Notes under the pieces: model-generated | Database searches by the model: none | What the model was told of the DNA's origin: nothing | The model's input: the letters and a program-made list of their open reading frames with translations, nothing else | Position numbers and translations under genes: made by a program | From: Streptomyces sp. GESEQ-35 | Lineage (GTDB): Bacteria > Actinomycetota > Actinomycetes > Streptomycetales > Streptomycetaceae | Direction of reading: 5' to 3' | DNA: 64,000 nucleotides | Assembly: GCF_017948485.1 (NCBI RefSeq) | Contig: NZ_JAFFSX010000036.1 | Coordinates: forward strand, 56,612 to 120,611 | Shown here: in pieces, positions 1 through 9,467 of the stretch | Layout of the letters: each line of letters begins with the position of its first letter | How positions within the stretch are numbered: the stretch's first letter is position 1

Positions 1-95
1 TCCGGCGGCAGAACCACCACCTCGAACACGGGAACCGCGGTCGTCGGTCCTACCACCTGGTGGGCGAAGCGCATTGCCGTGGGGTGAGCGTGGTT

Positions 96-136
96 GGACG
101 CTGGGGCCCTACTCCCGAAGGAGGGTCCCAGCGTCC
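96..136 (-). terminator. Terminator hairpin of the mat-like operon
   Basis: An almost perfect inverted repeat (GGACGCTGGG ... CCCAGCGTCC, arms continuing into GCCCT/AGGGT) begins a few bases downstream of the acyltransferase stop codon on the minus strand. There is no T-run, as is usual in streptomycetes. It could act in both directions if a gene to the left converges on it. Confidence 0.65.
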
Positions 137-141
137 ATGGC

Positions 142-1485
142 TCACGCCCGATGCGCCCTGCCCCTGCCCCTGCCACGCTTGGAACCATCCGGCCACAACT
201 GCGGCTTCCGCTTCGCCGCCAAGTCCTCCGCCCAGCCGAACGCGACGACGCAGAACCCGATGAGCACCCAAGTGATGACCAGTACGGGCCATGGGCTCTC
301 CAGCAGCCACGAGAAGTGCTGCCACATCACGTCGATCTCCCAGAGCCGGTCCCACTGCGTGGCGGCCACGAGGATGCAGGTGTTGTGCCAGAGATAGATC
401 GTCACCGCACGGGAGTTGAGCAGGGTGATGGGCCTATCCCAACGGCGCAGCCGGCGGGGCCATTCGGACCAGGACGGGCTGACGTGCAACAGGAGCATGA
501 CCGTTCCGCAGGACCAGAGGGCCTGGGCCAGGGGCATGCTGTCGAGGTCATGGTCCATCGTGAAGTTGTGGTTCAGGGCGTACCAGAGCCCTCCGAGCGC
601 GACGGCCGGCGCCACGGACGGGACGACGTAGCGCGGGAGGCGCTGGAGGATGCCCTGCTGGTACGCCATACCTAGGATCCAGCAGGCACCGAAGGTGCTG
701 AAGTCCGTGAGCGCCGAGGGGATCCGCTCCCCGGGCAAGGTGATGTAACCCAGCTCGAACGCCACCGACAACATGATCGGCGCGGCGATCGTCGCCAGCG
801 GAAGCGCACGCAGGGCACGCAGCAGGAACGGCGAGAGCAGGACGTACCAGAGGTAGGCGCGGAGGTACCACAGGGGTCCGGCGAGATCGATGGCCCAGTC
901 CTCGCCGATGAAGCCCTGAATGCCGGGCAGCCCCTCCGCGTACGGCGGGTCGCTCAACGGCAGGATCCAGTACGTGAGGTGAAGCCACCACCAGCCCGGG
1001 TGGCCGCCCGAGTCGGGCCCCCAGCCCTGGAGGACCATGCCGGTGACGCCGACGACGCCCAGCAGCCAGAGTGGCGGGAGCAGTCGGCGGATGCGGCTCT
1101 TGATGACCTGCGCGGGCGGGCGCTTCAGTGAGCGGGCCATGAGGTTCCCGGCGAGCGCGAACATCACGCCCATGGAGGGGAACAGCAGCGGGAGCCAGGC
1201 CCAGCCCGTCAGGTGGTAGAGGACGACGCGGAAGAGGGCGAGTGCCCGGAGCAGGTCGAAGTAGCGGTCCCGGACCGGTGCACGCGGGGCCACTTGAGCG
1301 GCCGGTTCCGTGGGCTTGGCCGGGGGCGCCGGATCGATCGATGGGGGCGTCGCTTGCCGGGGCATGGCCGGGACATCCGCGACGCCCGACGCCGAAGGGC
1401 GGTTGTGGTGCTCGTCGTACACGAAGGCGTCCTGTCCGGTCCTGGGCGTCGCTGTCCATGGAGGTATGGGCGGGGGCTGGCTCAT
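142..1485 (-). CDS. Acyltransferase family 3 integral membrane protein
   Basis: 447 residues. About 100 N-terminal residues are Pro/Ala-rich and probably cytoplasmic. The membrane core starts near 'RDRYFDLLRALALFRVV', the usual opening of acyltransferase-3 (OafA/IcaC-like) proteins, and has roughly ten hydrophobic segments including 'YLWHNTCILVAA' near the C-terminus. Such proteins transfer acetyl or succinyl groups to exported polysaccharides. The start was chosen because the ATG overlaps the stop of the upstream deacetylase/glycosyltransferase (ATGA, 1482-1485), implying translational coupling; the frame stays open far upstream, but that part is a shadow of the neighbour. By analogy with ica/pga systems it probably decorates the polymer made by the neighbouring MatB-like enzyme. 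The substrate is inferred. Confidence 0.85.
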   Translation of the reverse strand: MSQPPPIPPWTATPRTGQDAFVYDEHHNRPSASGVADVPAMPRQATPPSIDPAPPAKPTEPAAQVAPRAPVRDRYFDLLRALALFRVVLYHLTGWAWLPLLFPSMGVMFALAGNLMARSLKRPPAQVIKSRIRRLLPPLWLLGVVGVTGMVLQGWGPDSGGHPGWWWLHLTYWILPLSDPPYAEGLPGIQGFIGEDWAIDLAGPLWYLRAYLWYVLLSPFLLRALRALPLATIAAPIMLSVAFELGYITLPGERIPSALTDFSTFGACWILGMAYQQGILQRLPRYVVPSVAPAVALGGLWYALNHNFTMDHDLDSMPLAQALWSCGTVMLLLHVSPSWSEWPRRLRRWDRPITLLNSRAVTIYLWHNTCILVAATQWDRLWEIDVMWQHFSWLLESPWPVLVITWVLIGFCVVAFGWAEDLAAKRKPQLWPDGSKRGRGRGRAHRA

Positions 1486-3662
1486 CCGACCGGCCTCCGG
1501 TCCATCCGCTGCTCGCTCACGCCCGGCAGTCCCACCGCGCCGGTGCGACGCAGCTTCTGCCAGCGCAGGCGGCCTCCGGTCAGCGCGGTGATCCAGGACT
1601 GCAGGAGTACGACATACATCAGCTGTCGGTAGAGGATCTGCTGGAGTGGGAGCGAGATCAGATGGGTCATCGGTTCCCGGTCCAGACGGAACGCGTAGGC
1701 CGCGCACACCGCCTGGATGGCCAGCACGCCGGCCCACGCGACGATCGTCTGCTCCGTCGGGCCGAACACCAGCCCGTACAGCAGGAATACGTCGATCAAG
1801 GGGGCCAGCAGGGGCGCGAGCACCATGAACAGTGACACCAGAGGGAGGCCCACGCGGCCGAAGCGTCCCGACGGTCCGCGTTCGACGAGTGCGCGGCGGT
1901 GTTTCCAGATCGCTTGCATCGTGCCGTACGACCAGCGGTAGCGCTGGGACCACAACTGCTGGACGGTTTCCGGGGCTTCGGTCCAGGCGCGCGCGTTCTC
2001 CGCGTAGACGACCCGCCAGCCGTCGCGGTGCATCGCCATGGTGATGTCCGTGTCCTCGGCGAGCGTGTCGTCGCTCATGCCACCGACCCGTTCGAGGGCG
2101 GTCCGCCTGAACGCGCCCACCGCGCCGGGGATCGTCGGCATGCAGCGCAGCATGTCGTACATCCGGCGGTCGAGGTTGAAGCCCATCACGTACTCGATGT
2201 GCTGCCAGGCGCCGATGAGCGAGTCCCGGTTGCCGACCTTCGCGTTGCCCGCGACCGCACCCACGCGCGGGTCGCCGAAGGGCTGCACCAGCTCGCGGAC
2301 CGTGGCCGGTTCGAAGACTGTGTCGCCGTCCATCATCACGACGATGTCGTAACGGGCGTTCGCCAGCCCGCGGTTGAGGGCGGCCGGCTTGCCCGCGTTG
2401 AGCTGGCGGACCACCCGTACGTTGGGCAGACCCATCGCCTCGACGATGCGGGCGGTGCCGTCGCTGGAGCCGTCGTCGATGACCACGACCTCGATCGGAT
2501 ACTCGCTGGCCATCAGTGAACGGACGGTGTTCTCGATGCACTTGGCCTCGTTGTACGCCGGGACGAGCACCGACACCGGTTCGGTGACCGGCGGTCCCCA
2601 GCTGAAGTCGCGTCGGCGTACCCGGCGGGCGTGGATGCCGGAGAGCACGAGCATCAGGACGAAGCGGCTGATGACCAGGAAGCCGATCACGGCCAGGCAG
2701 ACGACGAGGACGTCCGTGATCCTTTCCGAGGCCTGGACCAGGAAGATCCACGCCTTGCCCTTGAACCGGTCGAGGCCGGTGACCTCGGTGTGCGCGCTGG
2801 GCGCGTCCAGGGCCTCGGTGAGGTTGTCGAACTCGTAGCCCCGCGCTGTGAGGTCGGGCAGCAGCCGGTCCAGCGCGGCGACGGTCTGGCTGCGGTCGCC
2901 GCCGGAGTCGTGCATGAGGACGATCGCGCCCTTGCCGCCGTGCGGGGTGGCGCGGCGGATGATCTCCCTGACGCCGGGCCGCCGCCAGTCCTCGCTGTCG
3001 GTGTTGTTGACGACGGTGATGTAGCCGCGGGCGCCGATGTACTCGGTGACCGGCCAGGACTTGTTGTCCATGGCGTCGGCGAAGGAGGAGTACGGCGGCC
3101 GGAACAGCGAGGTACGGATGCCCGCCGCGCCGCTGATCGAGAGCTGGTTCTGGGACAGCTCCCAGTCGATGCGTTTCTTCGACTGGTAGGAGAGATCGGG
3201 GTGGTTGAAGGTGTGCAGGCCGATTTCATGGCCCTCGTCCACGATGCGTCTGACGAGGTCGGGGTAGCGCGAGGCCATCGTGCCGGTGACGAAGAAGACC
3301 GCGTGGGCGTGGTGCCTCTTCAGCACGTCCAGGACCTTCGGGGTCCAGGTCGGGTCCGGGCCGTCGTCGAAGGTGAGGACGAGACGGTGGTCGGGCACGC
3401 GCAGGCTGGTGGTGCGGCCGCTGCGGGTGTCGATGACCGGGCCGCCCTTGAGGATCCTTTCCGGCACCCGGTCGGTGGCGGCGGGCGGCTGGACGCGGTG
3501 GTCGGCGAGGATCTCGCTGTGGACGTACCCCCGCAACATCAGCATCGCCATCAGCGCGACAAGGACGAGCGAGGGCAACAGCAGGCGCATGGGCAGGCGG
3601 CGGCGCCGGGAGCCGTCGGGGGCTCCGGTTGCGGGCCCGGGACGGCGGGTGCGGGATGCCAT
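1482..3662 (-). CDS. matB: Bifunctional polysaccharide deacetylase / family 2 glycosyltransferase (MatB-like)
   Basis: 726 residues. A membrane anchor (about 24-44) precedes a NodB-type deacetylase domain (about 90-285) with the metal and catalytic motif TFDD (97-100) and HxxxH (H150, H154). A second hydrophobic stretch (about 315-340) leads into a processive GT2 domain (from about 363) with PAYNE, IDDGSSDG, a DGD motif and QRYRW, then further membrane helices. The architecture joins PgaB/IcaB-like deacetylation and PgaC/IcaA-like synthesis, as in the Streptomyces MatB protein needed for poly-N-acetylglucosamine and pellet formation. The start ATG shares one base with the stop of the upstream gene (TGATG at 3660-3664). 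The name rests on architecture and remembered gene order, not on an alignment. Confidence 0.88.
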   Translation of the reverse strand: MASRTRRPGPATGAPDGSRRRRLPMRLLLPSLVLVALMAMLMLRGYVHSEILADHRVQPPAATDRVPERILKGGPVIDTRSGRTTSLRVPDHRLVLTFDDGPDPTWTPKVLDVLKRHHAHAVFFVTGTMASRYPDLVRRIVDEGHEIGLHTFNHPDLSYQSKKRIDWELSQNQLSISGAAGIRTSLFRPPYSSFADAMDNKSWPVTEYIGARGYITVVNNTDSEDWRRPGVREIIRRATPHGGKGAIVLMHDSGGDRSQTVAALDRLLPDLTARGYEFDNLTEALDAPSAHTEVTGLDRFKGKAWIFLVQASERITDVLVVCLAVIGFLVISRFVLMLVLSGIHARRVRRRDFSWGPPVTEPVSVLVPAYNEAKCIENTVRSLMASEYPIEVVVIDDGSSDGTARIVEAMGLPNVRVVRQLNAGKPAALNRGLANARYDIVVMMDGDTVFEPATVRELVQPFGDPRVGAVAGNAKVGNRDSLIGAWQHIEYVMGFNLDRRMYDMLRCMPTIPGAVGAFRRTALERVGGMSDDTLAEDTDITMAMHRDGWRVVYAENARAWTEAPETVQQLWSQRYRWSYGTMQAIWKHRRALVERGPSGRFGRVGLPLVSLFMVLAPLLAPLIDVFLLYGLVFGPTEQTIVAWAGVLAIQAVCAAYAFRLDREPMTHLISLPLQQILYRQLMYVVLLQSWITALTGGRLRWQKLRRTGAVGLPGVSEQRMDRRPVG

Positions 3663-4681
3663 CAGAGGACGTTCTCCGGGGACGGGGAGGGTGACGAGGT
3701 GCCGTTCGGCTCCTCGGCGACGGGGCTCGGCTCGCTCGCGCCGTCGGCCACCGTGCCGGTGCCGTCGCCGATCGCGGACTCACTGGACGTGGGCGAGGGC
3801 TCGCCGCCGTCCGTCGGGCTCGGGTCGGTCGACGGGGACGTCGGCGGGTCGGGCGACGGGTCCGGGTCCACGGGGTTGTCGCTCTCGCCGGTGCCCGGGT
3901 TCTGGGTCGTCCGGGTCGCCGTCGGCTCGGGGTCGGTGGATGTGCCGGGGTTCTCGGCGCCGGCCGAGGCGCCGGGCGCGGTGGCGGACGCTCCCGGCGA
4001 GGGCGTCACGCCCACGCCGGCGGACTCGGTCGCGCCGGGTGAGACGAGACCGGGGCCGGCGGGCGGCACCGACTCGGCGGGCAGCGGCGGCGTGTCGACC
4101 TTGCCGGCCGGCTGCTCGTCCTTCTGGCCCGGCACGGGCAGCCAGGGCGCGTTGGAGTTGCCGGACACCAGGGTGGCCAGGATGACCACGGCGTAGACCG
4201 CGCAGGCGAGGCCCACGGCCATGCCGATCCGGCGGTACCTGCGGCTGCGGCGGCCCGACTCGTCGACGAACACCGGTCCGTCGGAGGAGGGGGCGGAGGA
4301 ACGGGAGGAGGAGCCGTCCGTGCCGGCCGGTCCGCCCTTCGCCGCGTGCAGGCGCATGTTGTCGAGTTGCAGTCCTATGCCGTCGAGCTGGACCGTCACC
4401 TCGTGCGGGTCATGGGTGTGCTCGGCCGTCTCGGCCCAGGGGTCTCTGGGAGCGGTGGCCGCACCGGCTCTGCCGGCCCGCGGCAGCACCTCGGTCTCAT
4501 CGGCGGGCAAAGCCGACGGCGTCTCCTGCCGCGCCCTCATCTCCCCGGTCTCCGGAAAGGCCTGGGTTCCGGCACCGGGCCCATCGCCCGGCCCGGTCAC
4601 CGGCAACGCCCGGGTGCCGGGAGCCACCTCGGGCCACTCCGGTTGGGCGTCTTCTCGCCAATTCTTCACGCGCACGCACAT
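3662..4681 (-). CDS. matA: MatA-like membrane-anchored Pro/Ser/Thr-rich protein
   Basis: About 339 residues from the chosen ATG at 4681. A cytoplasmic-looking acidic, Pro-rich N-terminal part is followed by one transmembrane segment (IGMAVGLACAVYAVVILATL) and a long Pro/Ser/Thr/Gly-rich outer tail. No catalytic motif is visible. The frame is open to 4747, but a G-run (GGGGGG) immediately upstream of 4681 favours this ATG or the GTG codons just after it. It overlaps the MatB-like gene by one base, so the two are co-translated. In streptomycetes the mat pair is linked to hyphal aggregation. This gene's own role and its symbol are inferred from position. Confidence 0.6.
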   Translation of the reverse strand: MCVRVKNWREDAQPEWPEVAPGTRALPVTGPGDGPGAGTQAFPETGEMRARQETPSALPADETEVLPRAGRAGAATAPRDPWAETAEHTHDPHEVTVQLDGIGLQLDNMRLHAAKGGPAGTDGSSSRSSAPSSDGPVFVDESGRRSRRYRRIGMAVGLACAVYAVVILATLVSGNSNAPWLPVPGQKDEQPAGKVDTPPLPAESVPPAGPGLVSPGATESAGVGVTPSPGASATAPGASAGAENPGTSTDPEPTATRTTQNPGTGESDNPVDPDPSPDPPTSPSTDPSPTDGGEPSPTSSESAIGDGTGTVADGASEPSPVAEEPNGTSSPSPSPENVL

Positions 4682-4826
4682 CCCCCCACGGGACAGTTCT
4701 GGGCGCGCACACGACACTGAGCTCACGTCGTCGAACCGGGCCCCCACCCGATCCGAGCGCCCCCCTTACCACACCGTGCTCAGGGCACGAATGTAGCGCA
4801 CACGGAGGATCCGTGGTCGCCACGTG

Positions 4827-5792
4827 TCAGATATGCGTACTTACTGTGTTCACGTCAATGGCCGGAATCCATCCCTCGGCGGGCCTCCGCAGCCAACCCT
4901 CCTCGGCGGCGAGCTCGACCGCCGCCCGTCGAAGTGCCTCGAATCCGGGGTGCACCAGCCCCTTCCGCCACACCAGTGACACGAGTGACAGGGGGACGGG
5001 GTCGACGAGGGGCCGTACCACCGTCGAAGGCATGGCCGGAAATTCCACCACGGCAAGGATGGGGTTCCGCATCTTGGCCATGATCCGCTGGAACTCCTCG
5101 TCACCCACCGCAAGCGGTACGGGTGCGGCGACCTCGATCCCACGCCCCTCGAACAGCCTGTGAGCCAGCTCGGTCCACTCCGGTGTGCGCGGATTACCGG
5201 CGCCCGCGTACACGGTCTCGCCCGCCAGTGCGGCGAGCGGCACTACGTCCGATCCGGCCAACCGGTGATCCTCGGGCAGCACGACCGCCATCGGCTCGTA
5301 CCGCACCGGCTGGTGGTCCAACTGGGCCCGCAGCGCCGGGTCCAGGCCCGCGTACCGCCCGAAGGACGCGTCCAGCCGCCCCGCGACCAACTCCGCCGCC
5401 GCGCCGGTCAGCCCGCTCTCGAAGCGGGCCATCAGCTCGTGTTCGGGGGCGAGTTCACGCGCCCGGTGCAGCACCCGGCGACCGGTGACCAGACCCGGCG
5501 AGTTCAGGTCCACCAGCAGCGGCCGGGCCTGTCCGAACGCCGCCAGCAGCTCCTCCTGCGCCGCCAGCACCCGACGCACGTACGGCACCAGCCGCTCACC
5601 GTCCGCCGTCAGCGTCACCTGCCGTGTGGTCCGTACGAACAGCTCGGCGCCCAACTCCCGCTCCAGCCGCCGTACATCACGGCTGAGGGCCTGCTGGGCG
5701 ACGTAGAGCCGGGCGGCGGCACGCGTGAAGTGCAGCTCCTCGGCGACGGCGAGGAAGGCGCGCAGCAGACGGGGGTCGAGATGAGCGGGCAT
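4827..5792 (-). CDS. LysR-family transcriptional regulator
   Basis: 321 residues. The N-terminal winged HTH is typical: FLAVAEELHFTRAAARLYVAQQ followed by LSRDVRRLERELGAELFVR. A periplasmic-binding-protein-like effector domain follows (about 90-300). Transcribed divergently from an MFS transporter 83 bp away, the classic arrangement in which the LysR protein controls the transporter and itself. The effector cannot be read from the sequence. Confidence 0.93.
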   Translation of the reverse strand: MPAHLDPRLLRAFLAVAEELHFTRAAARLYVAQQALSRDVRRLERELGAELFVRTTRQVTLTADGERLVPYVRRVLAAQEELLAAFGQARPLLVDLNSPGLVTGRRVLHRARELAPEHELMARFESGLTGAAAELVAGRLDASFGRYAGLDPALRAQLDHQPVRYEPMAVVLPEDHRLAGSDVVPLAALAGETVYAGAGNPRTPEWTELAHRLFEGRGIEVAAPVPLAVGDEEFQRIMAKMRNPILAVVEFPAMPSTVVRPLVDPVPLSLVSLVWRKGLVHPGFEALRRAAVELAAEEGWLRRPAEGWIPAIDVNTVSTHI

Positions 5793-5875
5793 GACGGGAA
5801 CTTACAACGCAGGTGCGTGAATCGGTACGGAGAAGGTGTTGGACCCCTTGATCGCTTACGGGTGACGGTTGCTCC
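5793..5875. promoter_or_regulatory. Divergent promoter region between lysR and MFS genes
   Basis: The 83-bp gap between two divergently transcribed genes must hold both start regions and probably the LysR binding site. I do not see a convincing T-N11-A box or -10/-35 pair by eye. Confidence 0.45.
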
Positions 5876-7099
5876 ATGGCCAGCCTCGACCGCTCCTCCA
5901 TGCCCGGCCCCTACCGCCGGCTCTTCACCCTCCCCGGCACCCGGGCGTTCACGATCGGGAATCTCATCGCCCGTATCCCCATGGGCATGTTCAGCGTGAG
6001 CGCGATCCTCATGATCGCCGGTTCGCGCGGCTCGTACGCCCTCGCCGGCGCCGTCACCGCCACCGGCCTCGCGGCGACCGCCGTGACCGCCCCCTGGATC
6101 GCCCGGCTCGTCGACCGGCACGGACAGGCGCGGATCGCCGTACCCGCGACCACCCTCGCCGCGCTGGGCAGCGTCGCGCTGCTGCTGTGCGTGCGCCACG
6201 ACACCCCGGACTGGACCCTGTTCGCCGCGTACGCCGCCACCGCCACCACGCCCAACCTCGGCGGGATGTCCCGCGCCCGCTGGGCCCATCTGCTCAAGGG
6301 CGACGACCAGGCCCTGCACACCGCGATCTCCTTCGAACAGGCCACGGACGAGCTGTGCTTCATGCTGGGCCCGGTCCTCGCGGCTTTCCTCTGCGGAACG
6401 TTCTTCCCGGAGGCCGGCACCCTGGTCGGCGCCGTACTCCTCCTCACCGGCATGCTGCTGTTCGCGGCGCAACGCTCCACCGAGCCGCCGGTACAGCAAC
6501 GGACCGCGGCGAAGGCCCCCTTCCGCGCCCCCGGCATACCCCCGCTCCTCGCCGCCTGTCTCGCCATGGGCATGGTCTTCGGCTCGATGGAGGTCGTCAC
6601 GCTCGCGTTCGCGGACGCACAGGGCCACAAGTCGGCGGCGGGGGCGGTACTCGCTCTCCAGGCAGCCGGTTCCTTCGCGGCCGGACTGCTGTACGGCGCG
6701 CTGAAGCCGACCGGTCCCGCAGAACGCCGTTACCCGTACTGCATAGCCGCCATGACCGCCCTCATGACCCTCCCCCTGCTCGCCGCAACCCTCAACGGCT
6801 CGCTCCTCGCCCTGGCCGGCGCCCTGCTCCTCGCCGGAATGGCGACGGCGCCCACCATGGTCACCAACATGACCCTCATCCAGCGGCGCACCCCGGCCGG
6901 CCGCCTCAACGAGGGCATGACCCTCGCCGTGACCGCGCTGCTCGGCGGTATCGCCTGCGGCAGCGCACTGGGCGGCTGGACGACGGAACACGTGTCGGCG
7001 ACGGCCGGCTTCGGGATCCCGGTGACCGCAGCGGCAGCGGCACTGGTGATCACGGTGCCCGGCACTCTCCGCCGAACCAATTCCCGTCCAGCCCATTGA
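5876..7099 (+). CDS. MFS transporter
   Basis: 407 residues, with about 12 hydrophobic segments in two halves and a hydrophilic central loop near 'STEPPVQQRTAAKAP'. The first loop carries 'RIPMGMFSVSAILMIAGSRGSYALAG', typical of small-molecule exporters of the YfcJ/SetA-like group. Alternative starts would lengthen the N-terminus only as a shadow. The LysR gene divergent to it suggests inducible export. Substrate unknown. Confidence 0.85.
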   Translation: MASLDRSSMPGPYRRLFTLPGTRAFTIGNLIARIPMGMFSVSAILMIAGSRGSYALAGAVTATGLAATAVTAPWIARLVDRHGQARIAVPATTLAALGSVALLLCVRHDTPDWTLFAAYAATATTPNLGGMSRARWAHLLKGDDQALHTAISFEQATDELCFMLGPVLAAFLCGTFFPEAGTLVGAVLLLTGMLLFAAQRSTEPPVQQRTAAKAPFRAPGIPPLLAACLAMGMVFGSMEVVTLAFADAQGHKSAAGAVLALQAAGSFAAGLLYGALKPTGPAERRYPYCIAAMTALMTLPLLAATLNGSLLALAGALLLAGMATAPTMVTNMTLIQRRTPAGRLNEGMTLAVTALLGGIACGSALGGWTTEHVSATAGFGIPVTAAAAALVITVPGTLRRTNSRPAH

Positions 7100-7128
7100 C
7101 GCCCTCACAGGCCCCACATACCTTCCCT

Positions 7129-7167
7129 CGTCGAAGCGCTTCGACGTCATGCATCGAATCGATTCGA
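7129..7167 (+). promoter_or_regulatory. Two tandem LacI-type operators upstream of the xyloside operon
   Basis: CGTCGAAGCGCTTCGACG (7129-7146) is a perfect 18-bp palindrome. TCGAATCGATTCGA (7154-7167) is a second, perfect 14-bp palindrome with the same outer TCGAA/TTCGA halves. Their centres are 23 bp apart, about two helical turns. They lie 58-96 bp before the start codon of the sugar-binding lipoprotein. LacI/CebR-type repressors bind palindromes of this kind with a central CG, and a LacI gene is the last gene of this operon. Confidence 0.8.
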
Positions 7168-7224
7168 CGACCCCGGCGTGACGTCCCGAGATCCATCCGG
7201 CTCCGACTCCTCTGGAGGCACGGG

Positions 7225-8520
7225 ATGTTGACGACACGAAGGCGTGCGGTGGCGACGGCGGTGATTCTCGCCGGATCACTGCTCCTGACCTCCTGCGGAG
7301 ACTCCGACAGCGGGTCGTCCGAAGACGGCAAGACGCTCAAGCTGTGGCACTACGAGGCCCCGAACAGCGCGATGGGACAGGCCTGGAACGAGGCGATCAA
7401 GGAGTTCAAGGCCAAGCACCCGGGCGTGAAGGTGGAGTTCGAGTCGAAGGGATTCGAGCAGATCCAGAAGACCGCCCCGATGGTCCTCAACTCCTCGGAC
7501 GCACCCGACGTGATGGAGTACAACAAGGGCAACGCGACGGCGGGTCTGCTGTCCAAGCAGGGCCTGCTCACCGACCTCACCGATGAGGCCACGAAGCGCG
7601 GCTGGGACAAGAAGCTCAGCGCGAGCGTCCGCACCACCAGCGTGTACGACGCGAACGGCGTCATGGGCTCCGGCAAGTGGTACGGCGTGCCCAACTACGC
7701 CGAGTACACGATGGTCTACTACAACAAGGACGTCTTCGCGAAGTACAAGATCCCCGAGCCGAAGACGTTCGACGAACTGACCGCCGCGATGGACACGTTC
7801 GTCCAGAACAAGGTCACCCCGCTCGCCAACGGCGGGGCCGAGTACATCGCCCAGCAGTACCTCTACCAGCTGGCCTTGTCGAAGGCCGACCGCTCCTGGG
7901 TGGACTCGTACGAGCTCTACAAGGGCAAGACCGACTTCCACGACGCGGCCTGGACCTACGCGGCCGACACCTTCGCCGACTGGGTGAAGAAGGGCTACAT
8001 CGGAAAGACGTCCAGCAGCGTGAAGGCCGAGGAGACCGGTGTCTCCTTCATCCAGGGCAAGGCGCCGATCCTCTTCTCGGGCAGCTGGTGGTACGGCCGC
8101 TTCGTGGACGAGGCGAAGTTCGACTGGGGCACCTTCCTGTGGCCCGACTCGGGCCTCACGCTCGGCTCGGGCGGCAACCTGTGGGTGGTCCCCAAGGGCG
8201 CCGAGAACAAGCAACTCGCCTATGACTTCATCGACATCACCATGTCGGAGAAGATCCAGAACCTGCTCGGCAACAAGGGCGGCGTCCCGGTCGCGGCGGA
8301 CGCGAGCGCCATCACGGACCCGAAATCCAAGACGCTCATCGACGACTTCAACACCCTGTCCCAGCGCGACGGCCTGGCCTTCTATCCCGACTGGCCGGTC
8401 CCCGGCTACTACGACGTCCTCGTCTCCGAGACCCAGAAGCTGATCACCGGCAGTGAGCAACCGGACGGCTATCTGGACGCCCTCCAGGAGGCGTACGACA
8501 AGGGCGTGCCGAAGCAATGA
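7225..8520 (+). CDS. Sugar ABC transporter substrate-binding lipoprotein
   Basis: 431 residues. The N-terminal signal has basic residues (TTRRRA), a hydrophobic core and a lipobox LLTSC with Cys24 as the lipidated residue. The rest is an extracytoplasmic solute-binding protein family 1 fold (KLWHYEAPN, then the periplasmic-binding lobes). The ATG at 7225 is preceded by GGAGG (7214-7218). The next gene starts inside its stop codon (ATGA). With a GH31 alpha-xylosidase in the same operon, the ligand is probably an alpha-xyloside such as isoprimeverose or a xyloglucan oligosaccharide. That specificity is inferred. Confidence 0.93.
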   Translation: MLTTRRRAVATAVILAGSLLLTSCGDSDSGSSEDGKTLKLWHYEAPNSAMGQAWNEAIKEFKAKHPGVKVEFESKGFEQIQKTAPMVLNSSDAPDVMEYNKGNATAGLLSKQGLLTDLTDEATKRGWDKKLSASVRTTSVYDANGVMGSGKWYGVPNYAEYTMVYYNKDVFAKYKIPEPKTFDELTAAMDTFVQNKVTPLANGGAEYIAQQYLYQLALSKADRSWVDSYELYKGKTDFHDAAWTYAADTFADWVKKGYIGKTSSSVKAEETGVSFIQGKAPILFSGSWWYGRFVDEAKFDWGTFLWPDSGLTLGSGGNLWVVPKGAENKQLAYDFIDITMSEKIQNLLGNKGGVPVAADASAITDPKSKTLIDDFNTLSQRDGLAFYPDWPVPGYYDVLVSETQKLITGSEQPDGYLDALQEAYDKGVPKQ

Positions 8521-9467
8521 CGGTGACCGTCGAACGGGGGGTGACCAGCAGACAGACCCACGCCGGTCACCCGCGCCGCCCCCGTGACTCGTACGCCCTC
8601 TTCCTGCTGCCCGGCGTCCTCGCCTTCCTGGTCGTGATCATCGTCCCGTTCCTGATGAACACGGGCGTCAGCTTCACCGACTGGCAGGGCGTGGGCTCCC
8701 CCGAGTGGTCCGGGCTCGCCAACTACCGCGAGCTGATGGACGACTCCGAGTTCTGGGCGTCCTTCCGGCACAGCCTGTTCATGGTCGTCGCCATGGCGGC
8801 CGTACCGACGGCGGTCGGACTGGTGCTGGCCGCCGCGCTGTTCGACTACATCGGAAAGCACTTCGGATCAAGGACCGTTGCCGTCCTGCGCGCCTGCTTC
8901 TACCTCCCCCAGGTGCTGCCGATCGCCGTCGCGGGCATCGTCTGGAGCTGGATCCTCGCCCCCGACAACGGCTCCCTCAACGAACTGCTCAAGGCGATCG
9001 GCCTGTCGAGCTGGCAGCAGGACTGGCTCGGCGACCCCGACCTCGCGCTCTACTCCGTCATGGGCGTGATGGTCTGGGTCCAGCTCGGCTTCCCGCTGGT
9101 CGTCTTCATGGCGGGCCTCCAGCGCGTTGACCCGCAGCTGCACGAGGCGGCCGAGCTGGACGGCGCCGGCTGGTGGCGCCGCTTCTGGCACATCACGCTG
9201 CCGCAGATCCGCCCGGAGATCTATGTCGTCCTGACCTGGTGCACGATCGCCGCGCTCAAGGTCTTCGGCGCGGTGTACGTCCTGACGAAGGGCGGACCCG
9301 GCGGCGCCACCAACGTCCCGTCCTACTTCTCCTTCACCACCTTCTTCGAGAAGACGCAGGTCGGCTACGGCGCCGCGATCTCCACGGTGCTGACCGTGAT
9401 CATCCTGCTGCTGTCCCTGATCGGCCTGAAGCTCCAGACCCGCGCGGAGGAAAGGGAGGGGTCATGA
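8517..9467 (+). CDS. Sugar ABC transporter permease (MalF-type)
   Basis: 316 residues with six predicted membrane helices and the cytoplasmic EAA loop 'EAAELDGAGWWRRFWHITLPQI' that docks to the ATPase. Start overlaps the lipoprotein stop by 4 bp and its own stop overlaps the next permease by 4 bp. No ATPase is encoded in the operon; streptomycete sugar importers of this type usually share the distant MsiK ATPase. Confidence 0.93.
   Translation: MTVTVERGVTSRQTHAGHPRRPRDSYALFLLPGVLAFLVVIIVPFLMNTGVSFTDWQGVGSPEWSGLANYRELMDDSEFWASFRHSLFMVVAMAAVPTAVGLVLAAALFDYIGKHFGSRTVAVLRACFYLPQVLPIAVAGIVWSWILAPDNGSLNELLKAIGLSSWQQDWLGDPDLALYSVMGVMVWVQLGFPLVVFMAGLQRVDPQLHEAAELDGAGWWRRFWHITLPQIRPEIYVVLTWCTIAALKVFGAVYVLTKGGPGGATNVPSYFSFTTFFEKTQVGYGAAISTVLTVIILLLSLIGLKLQTRAEEREGS

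Noticed and set aside
1..95. Possible end of a plus-strand gene (stop at 85-87)
   Set aside because: All three frames are largely open over 80 bases, with nothing recognisable; cannot be decided from this window.
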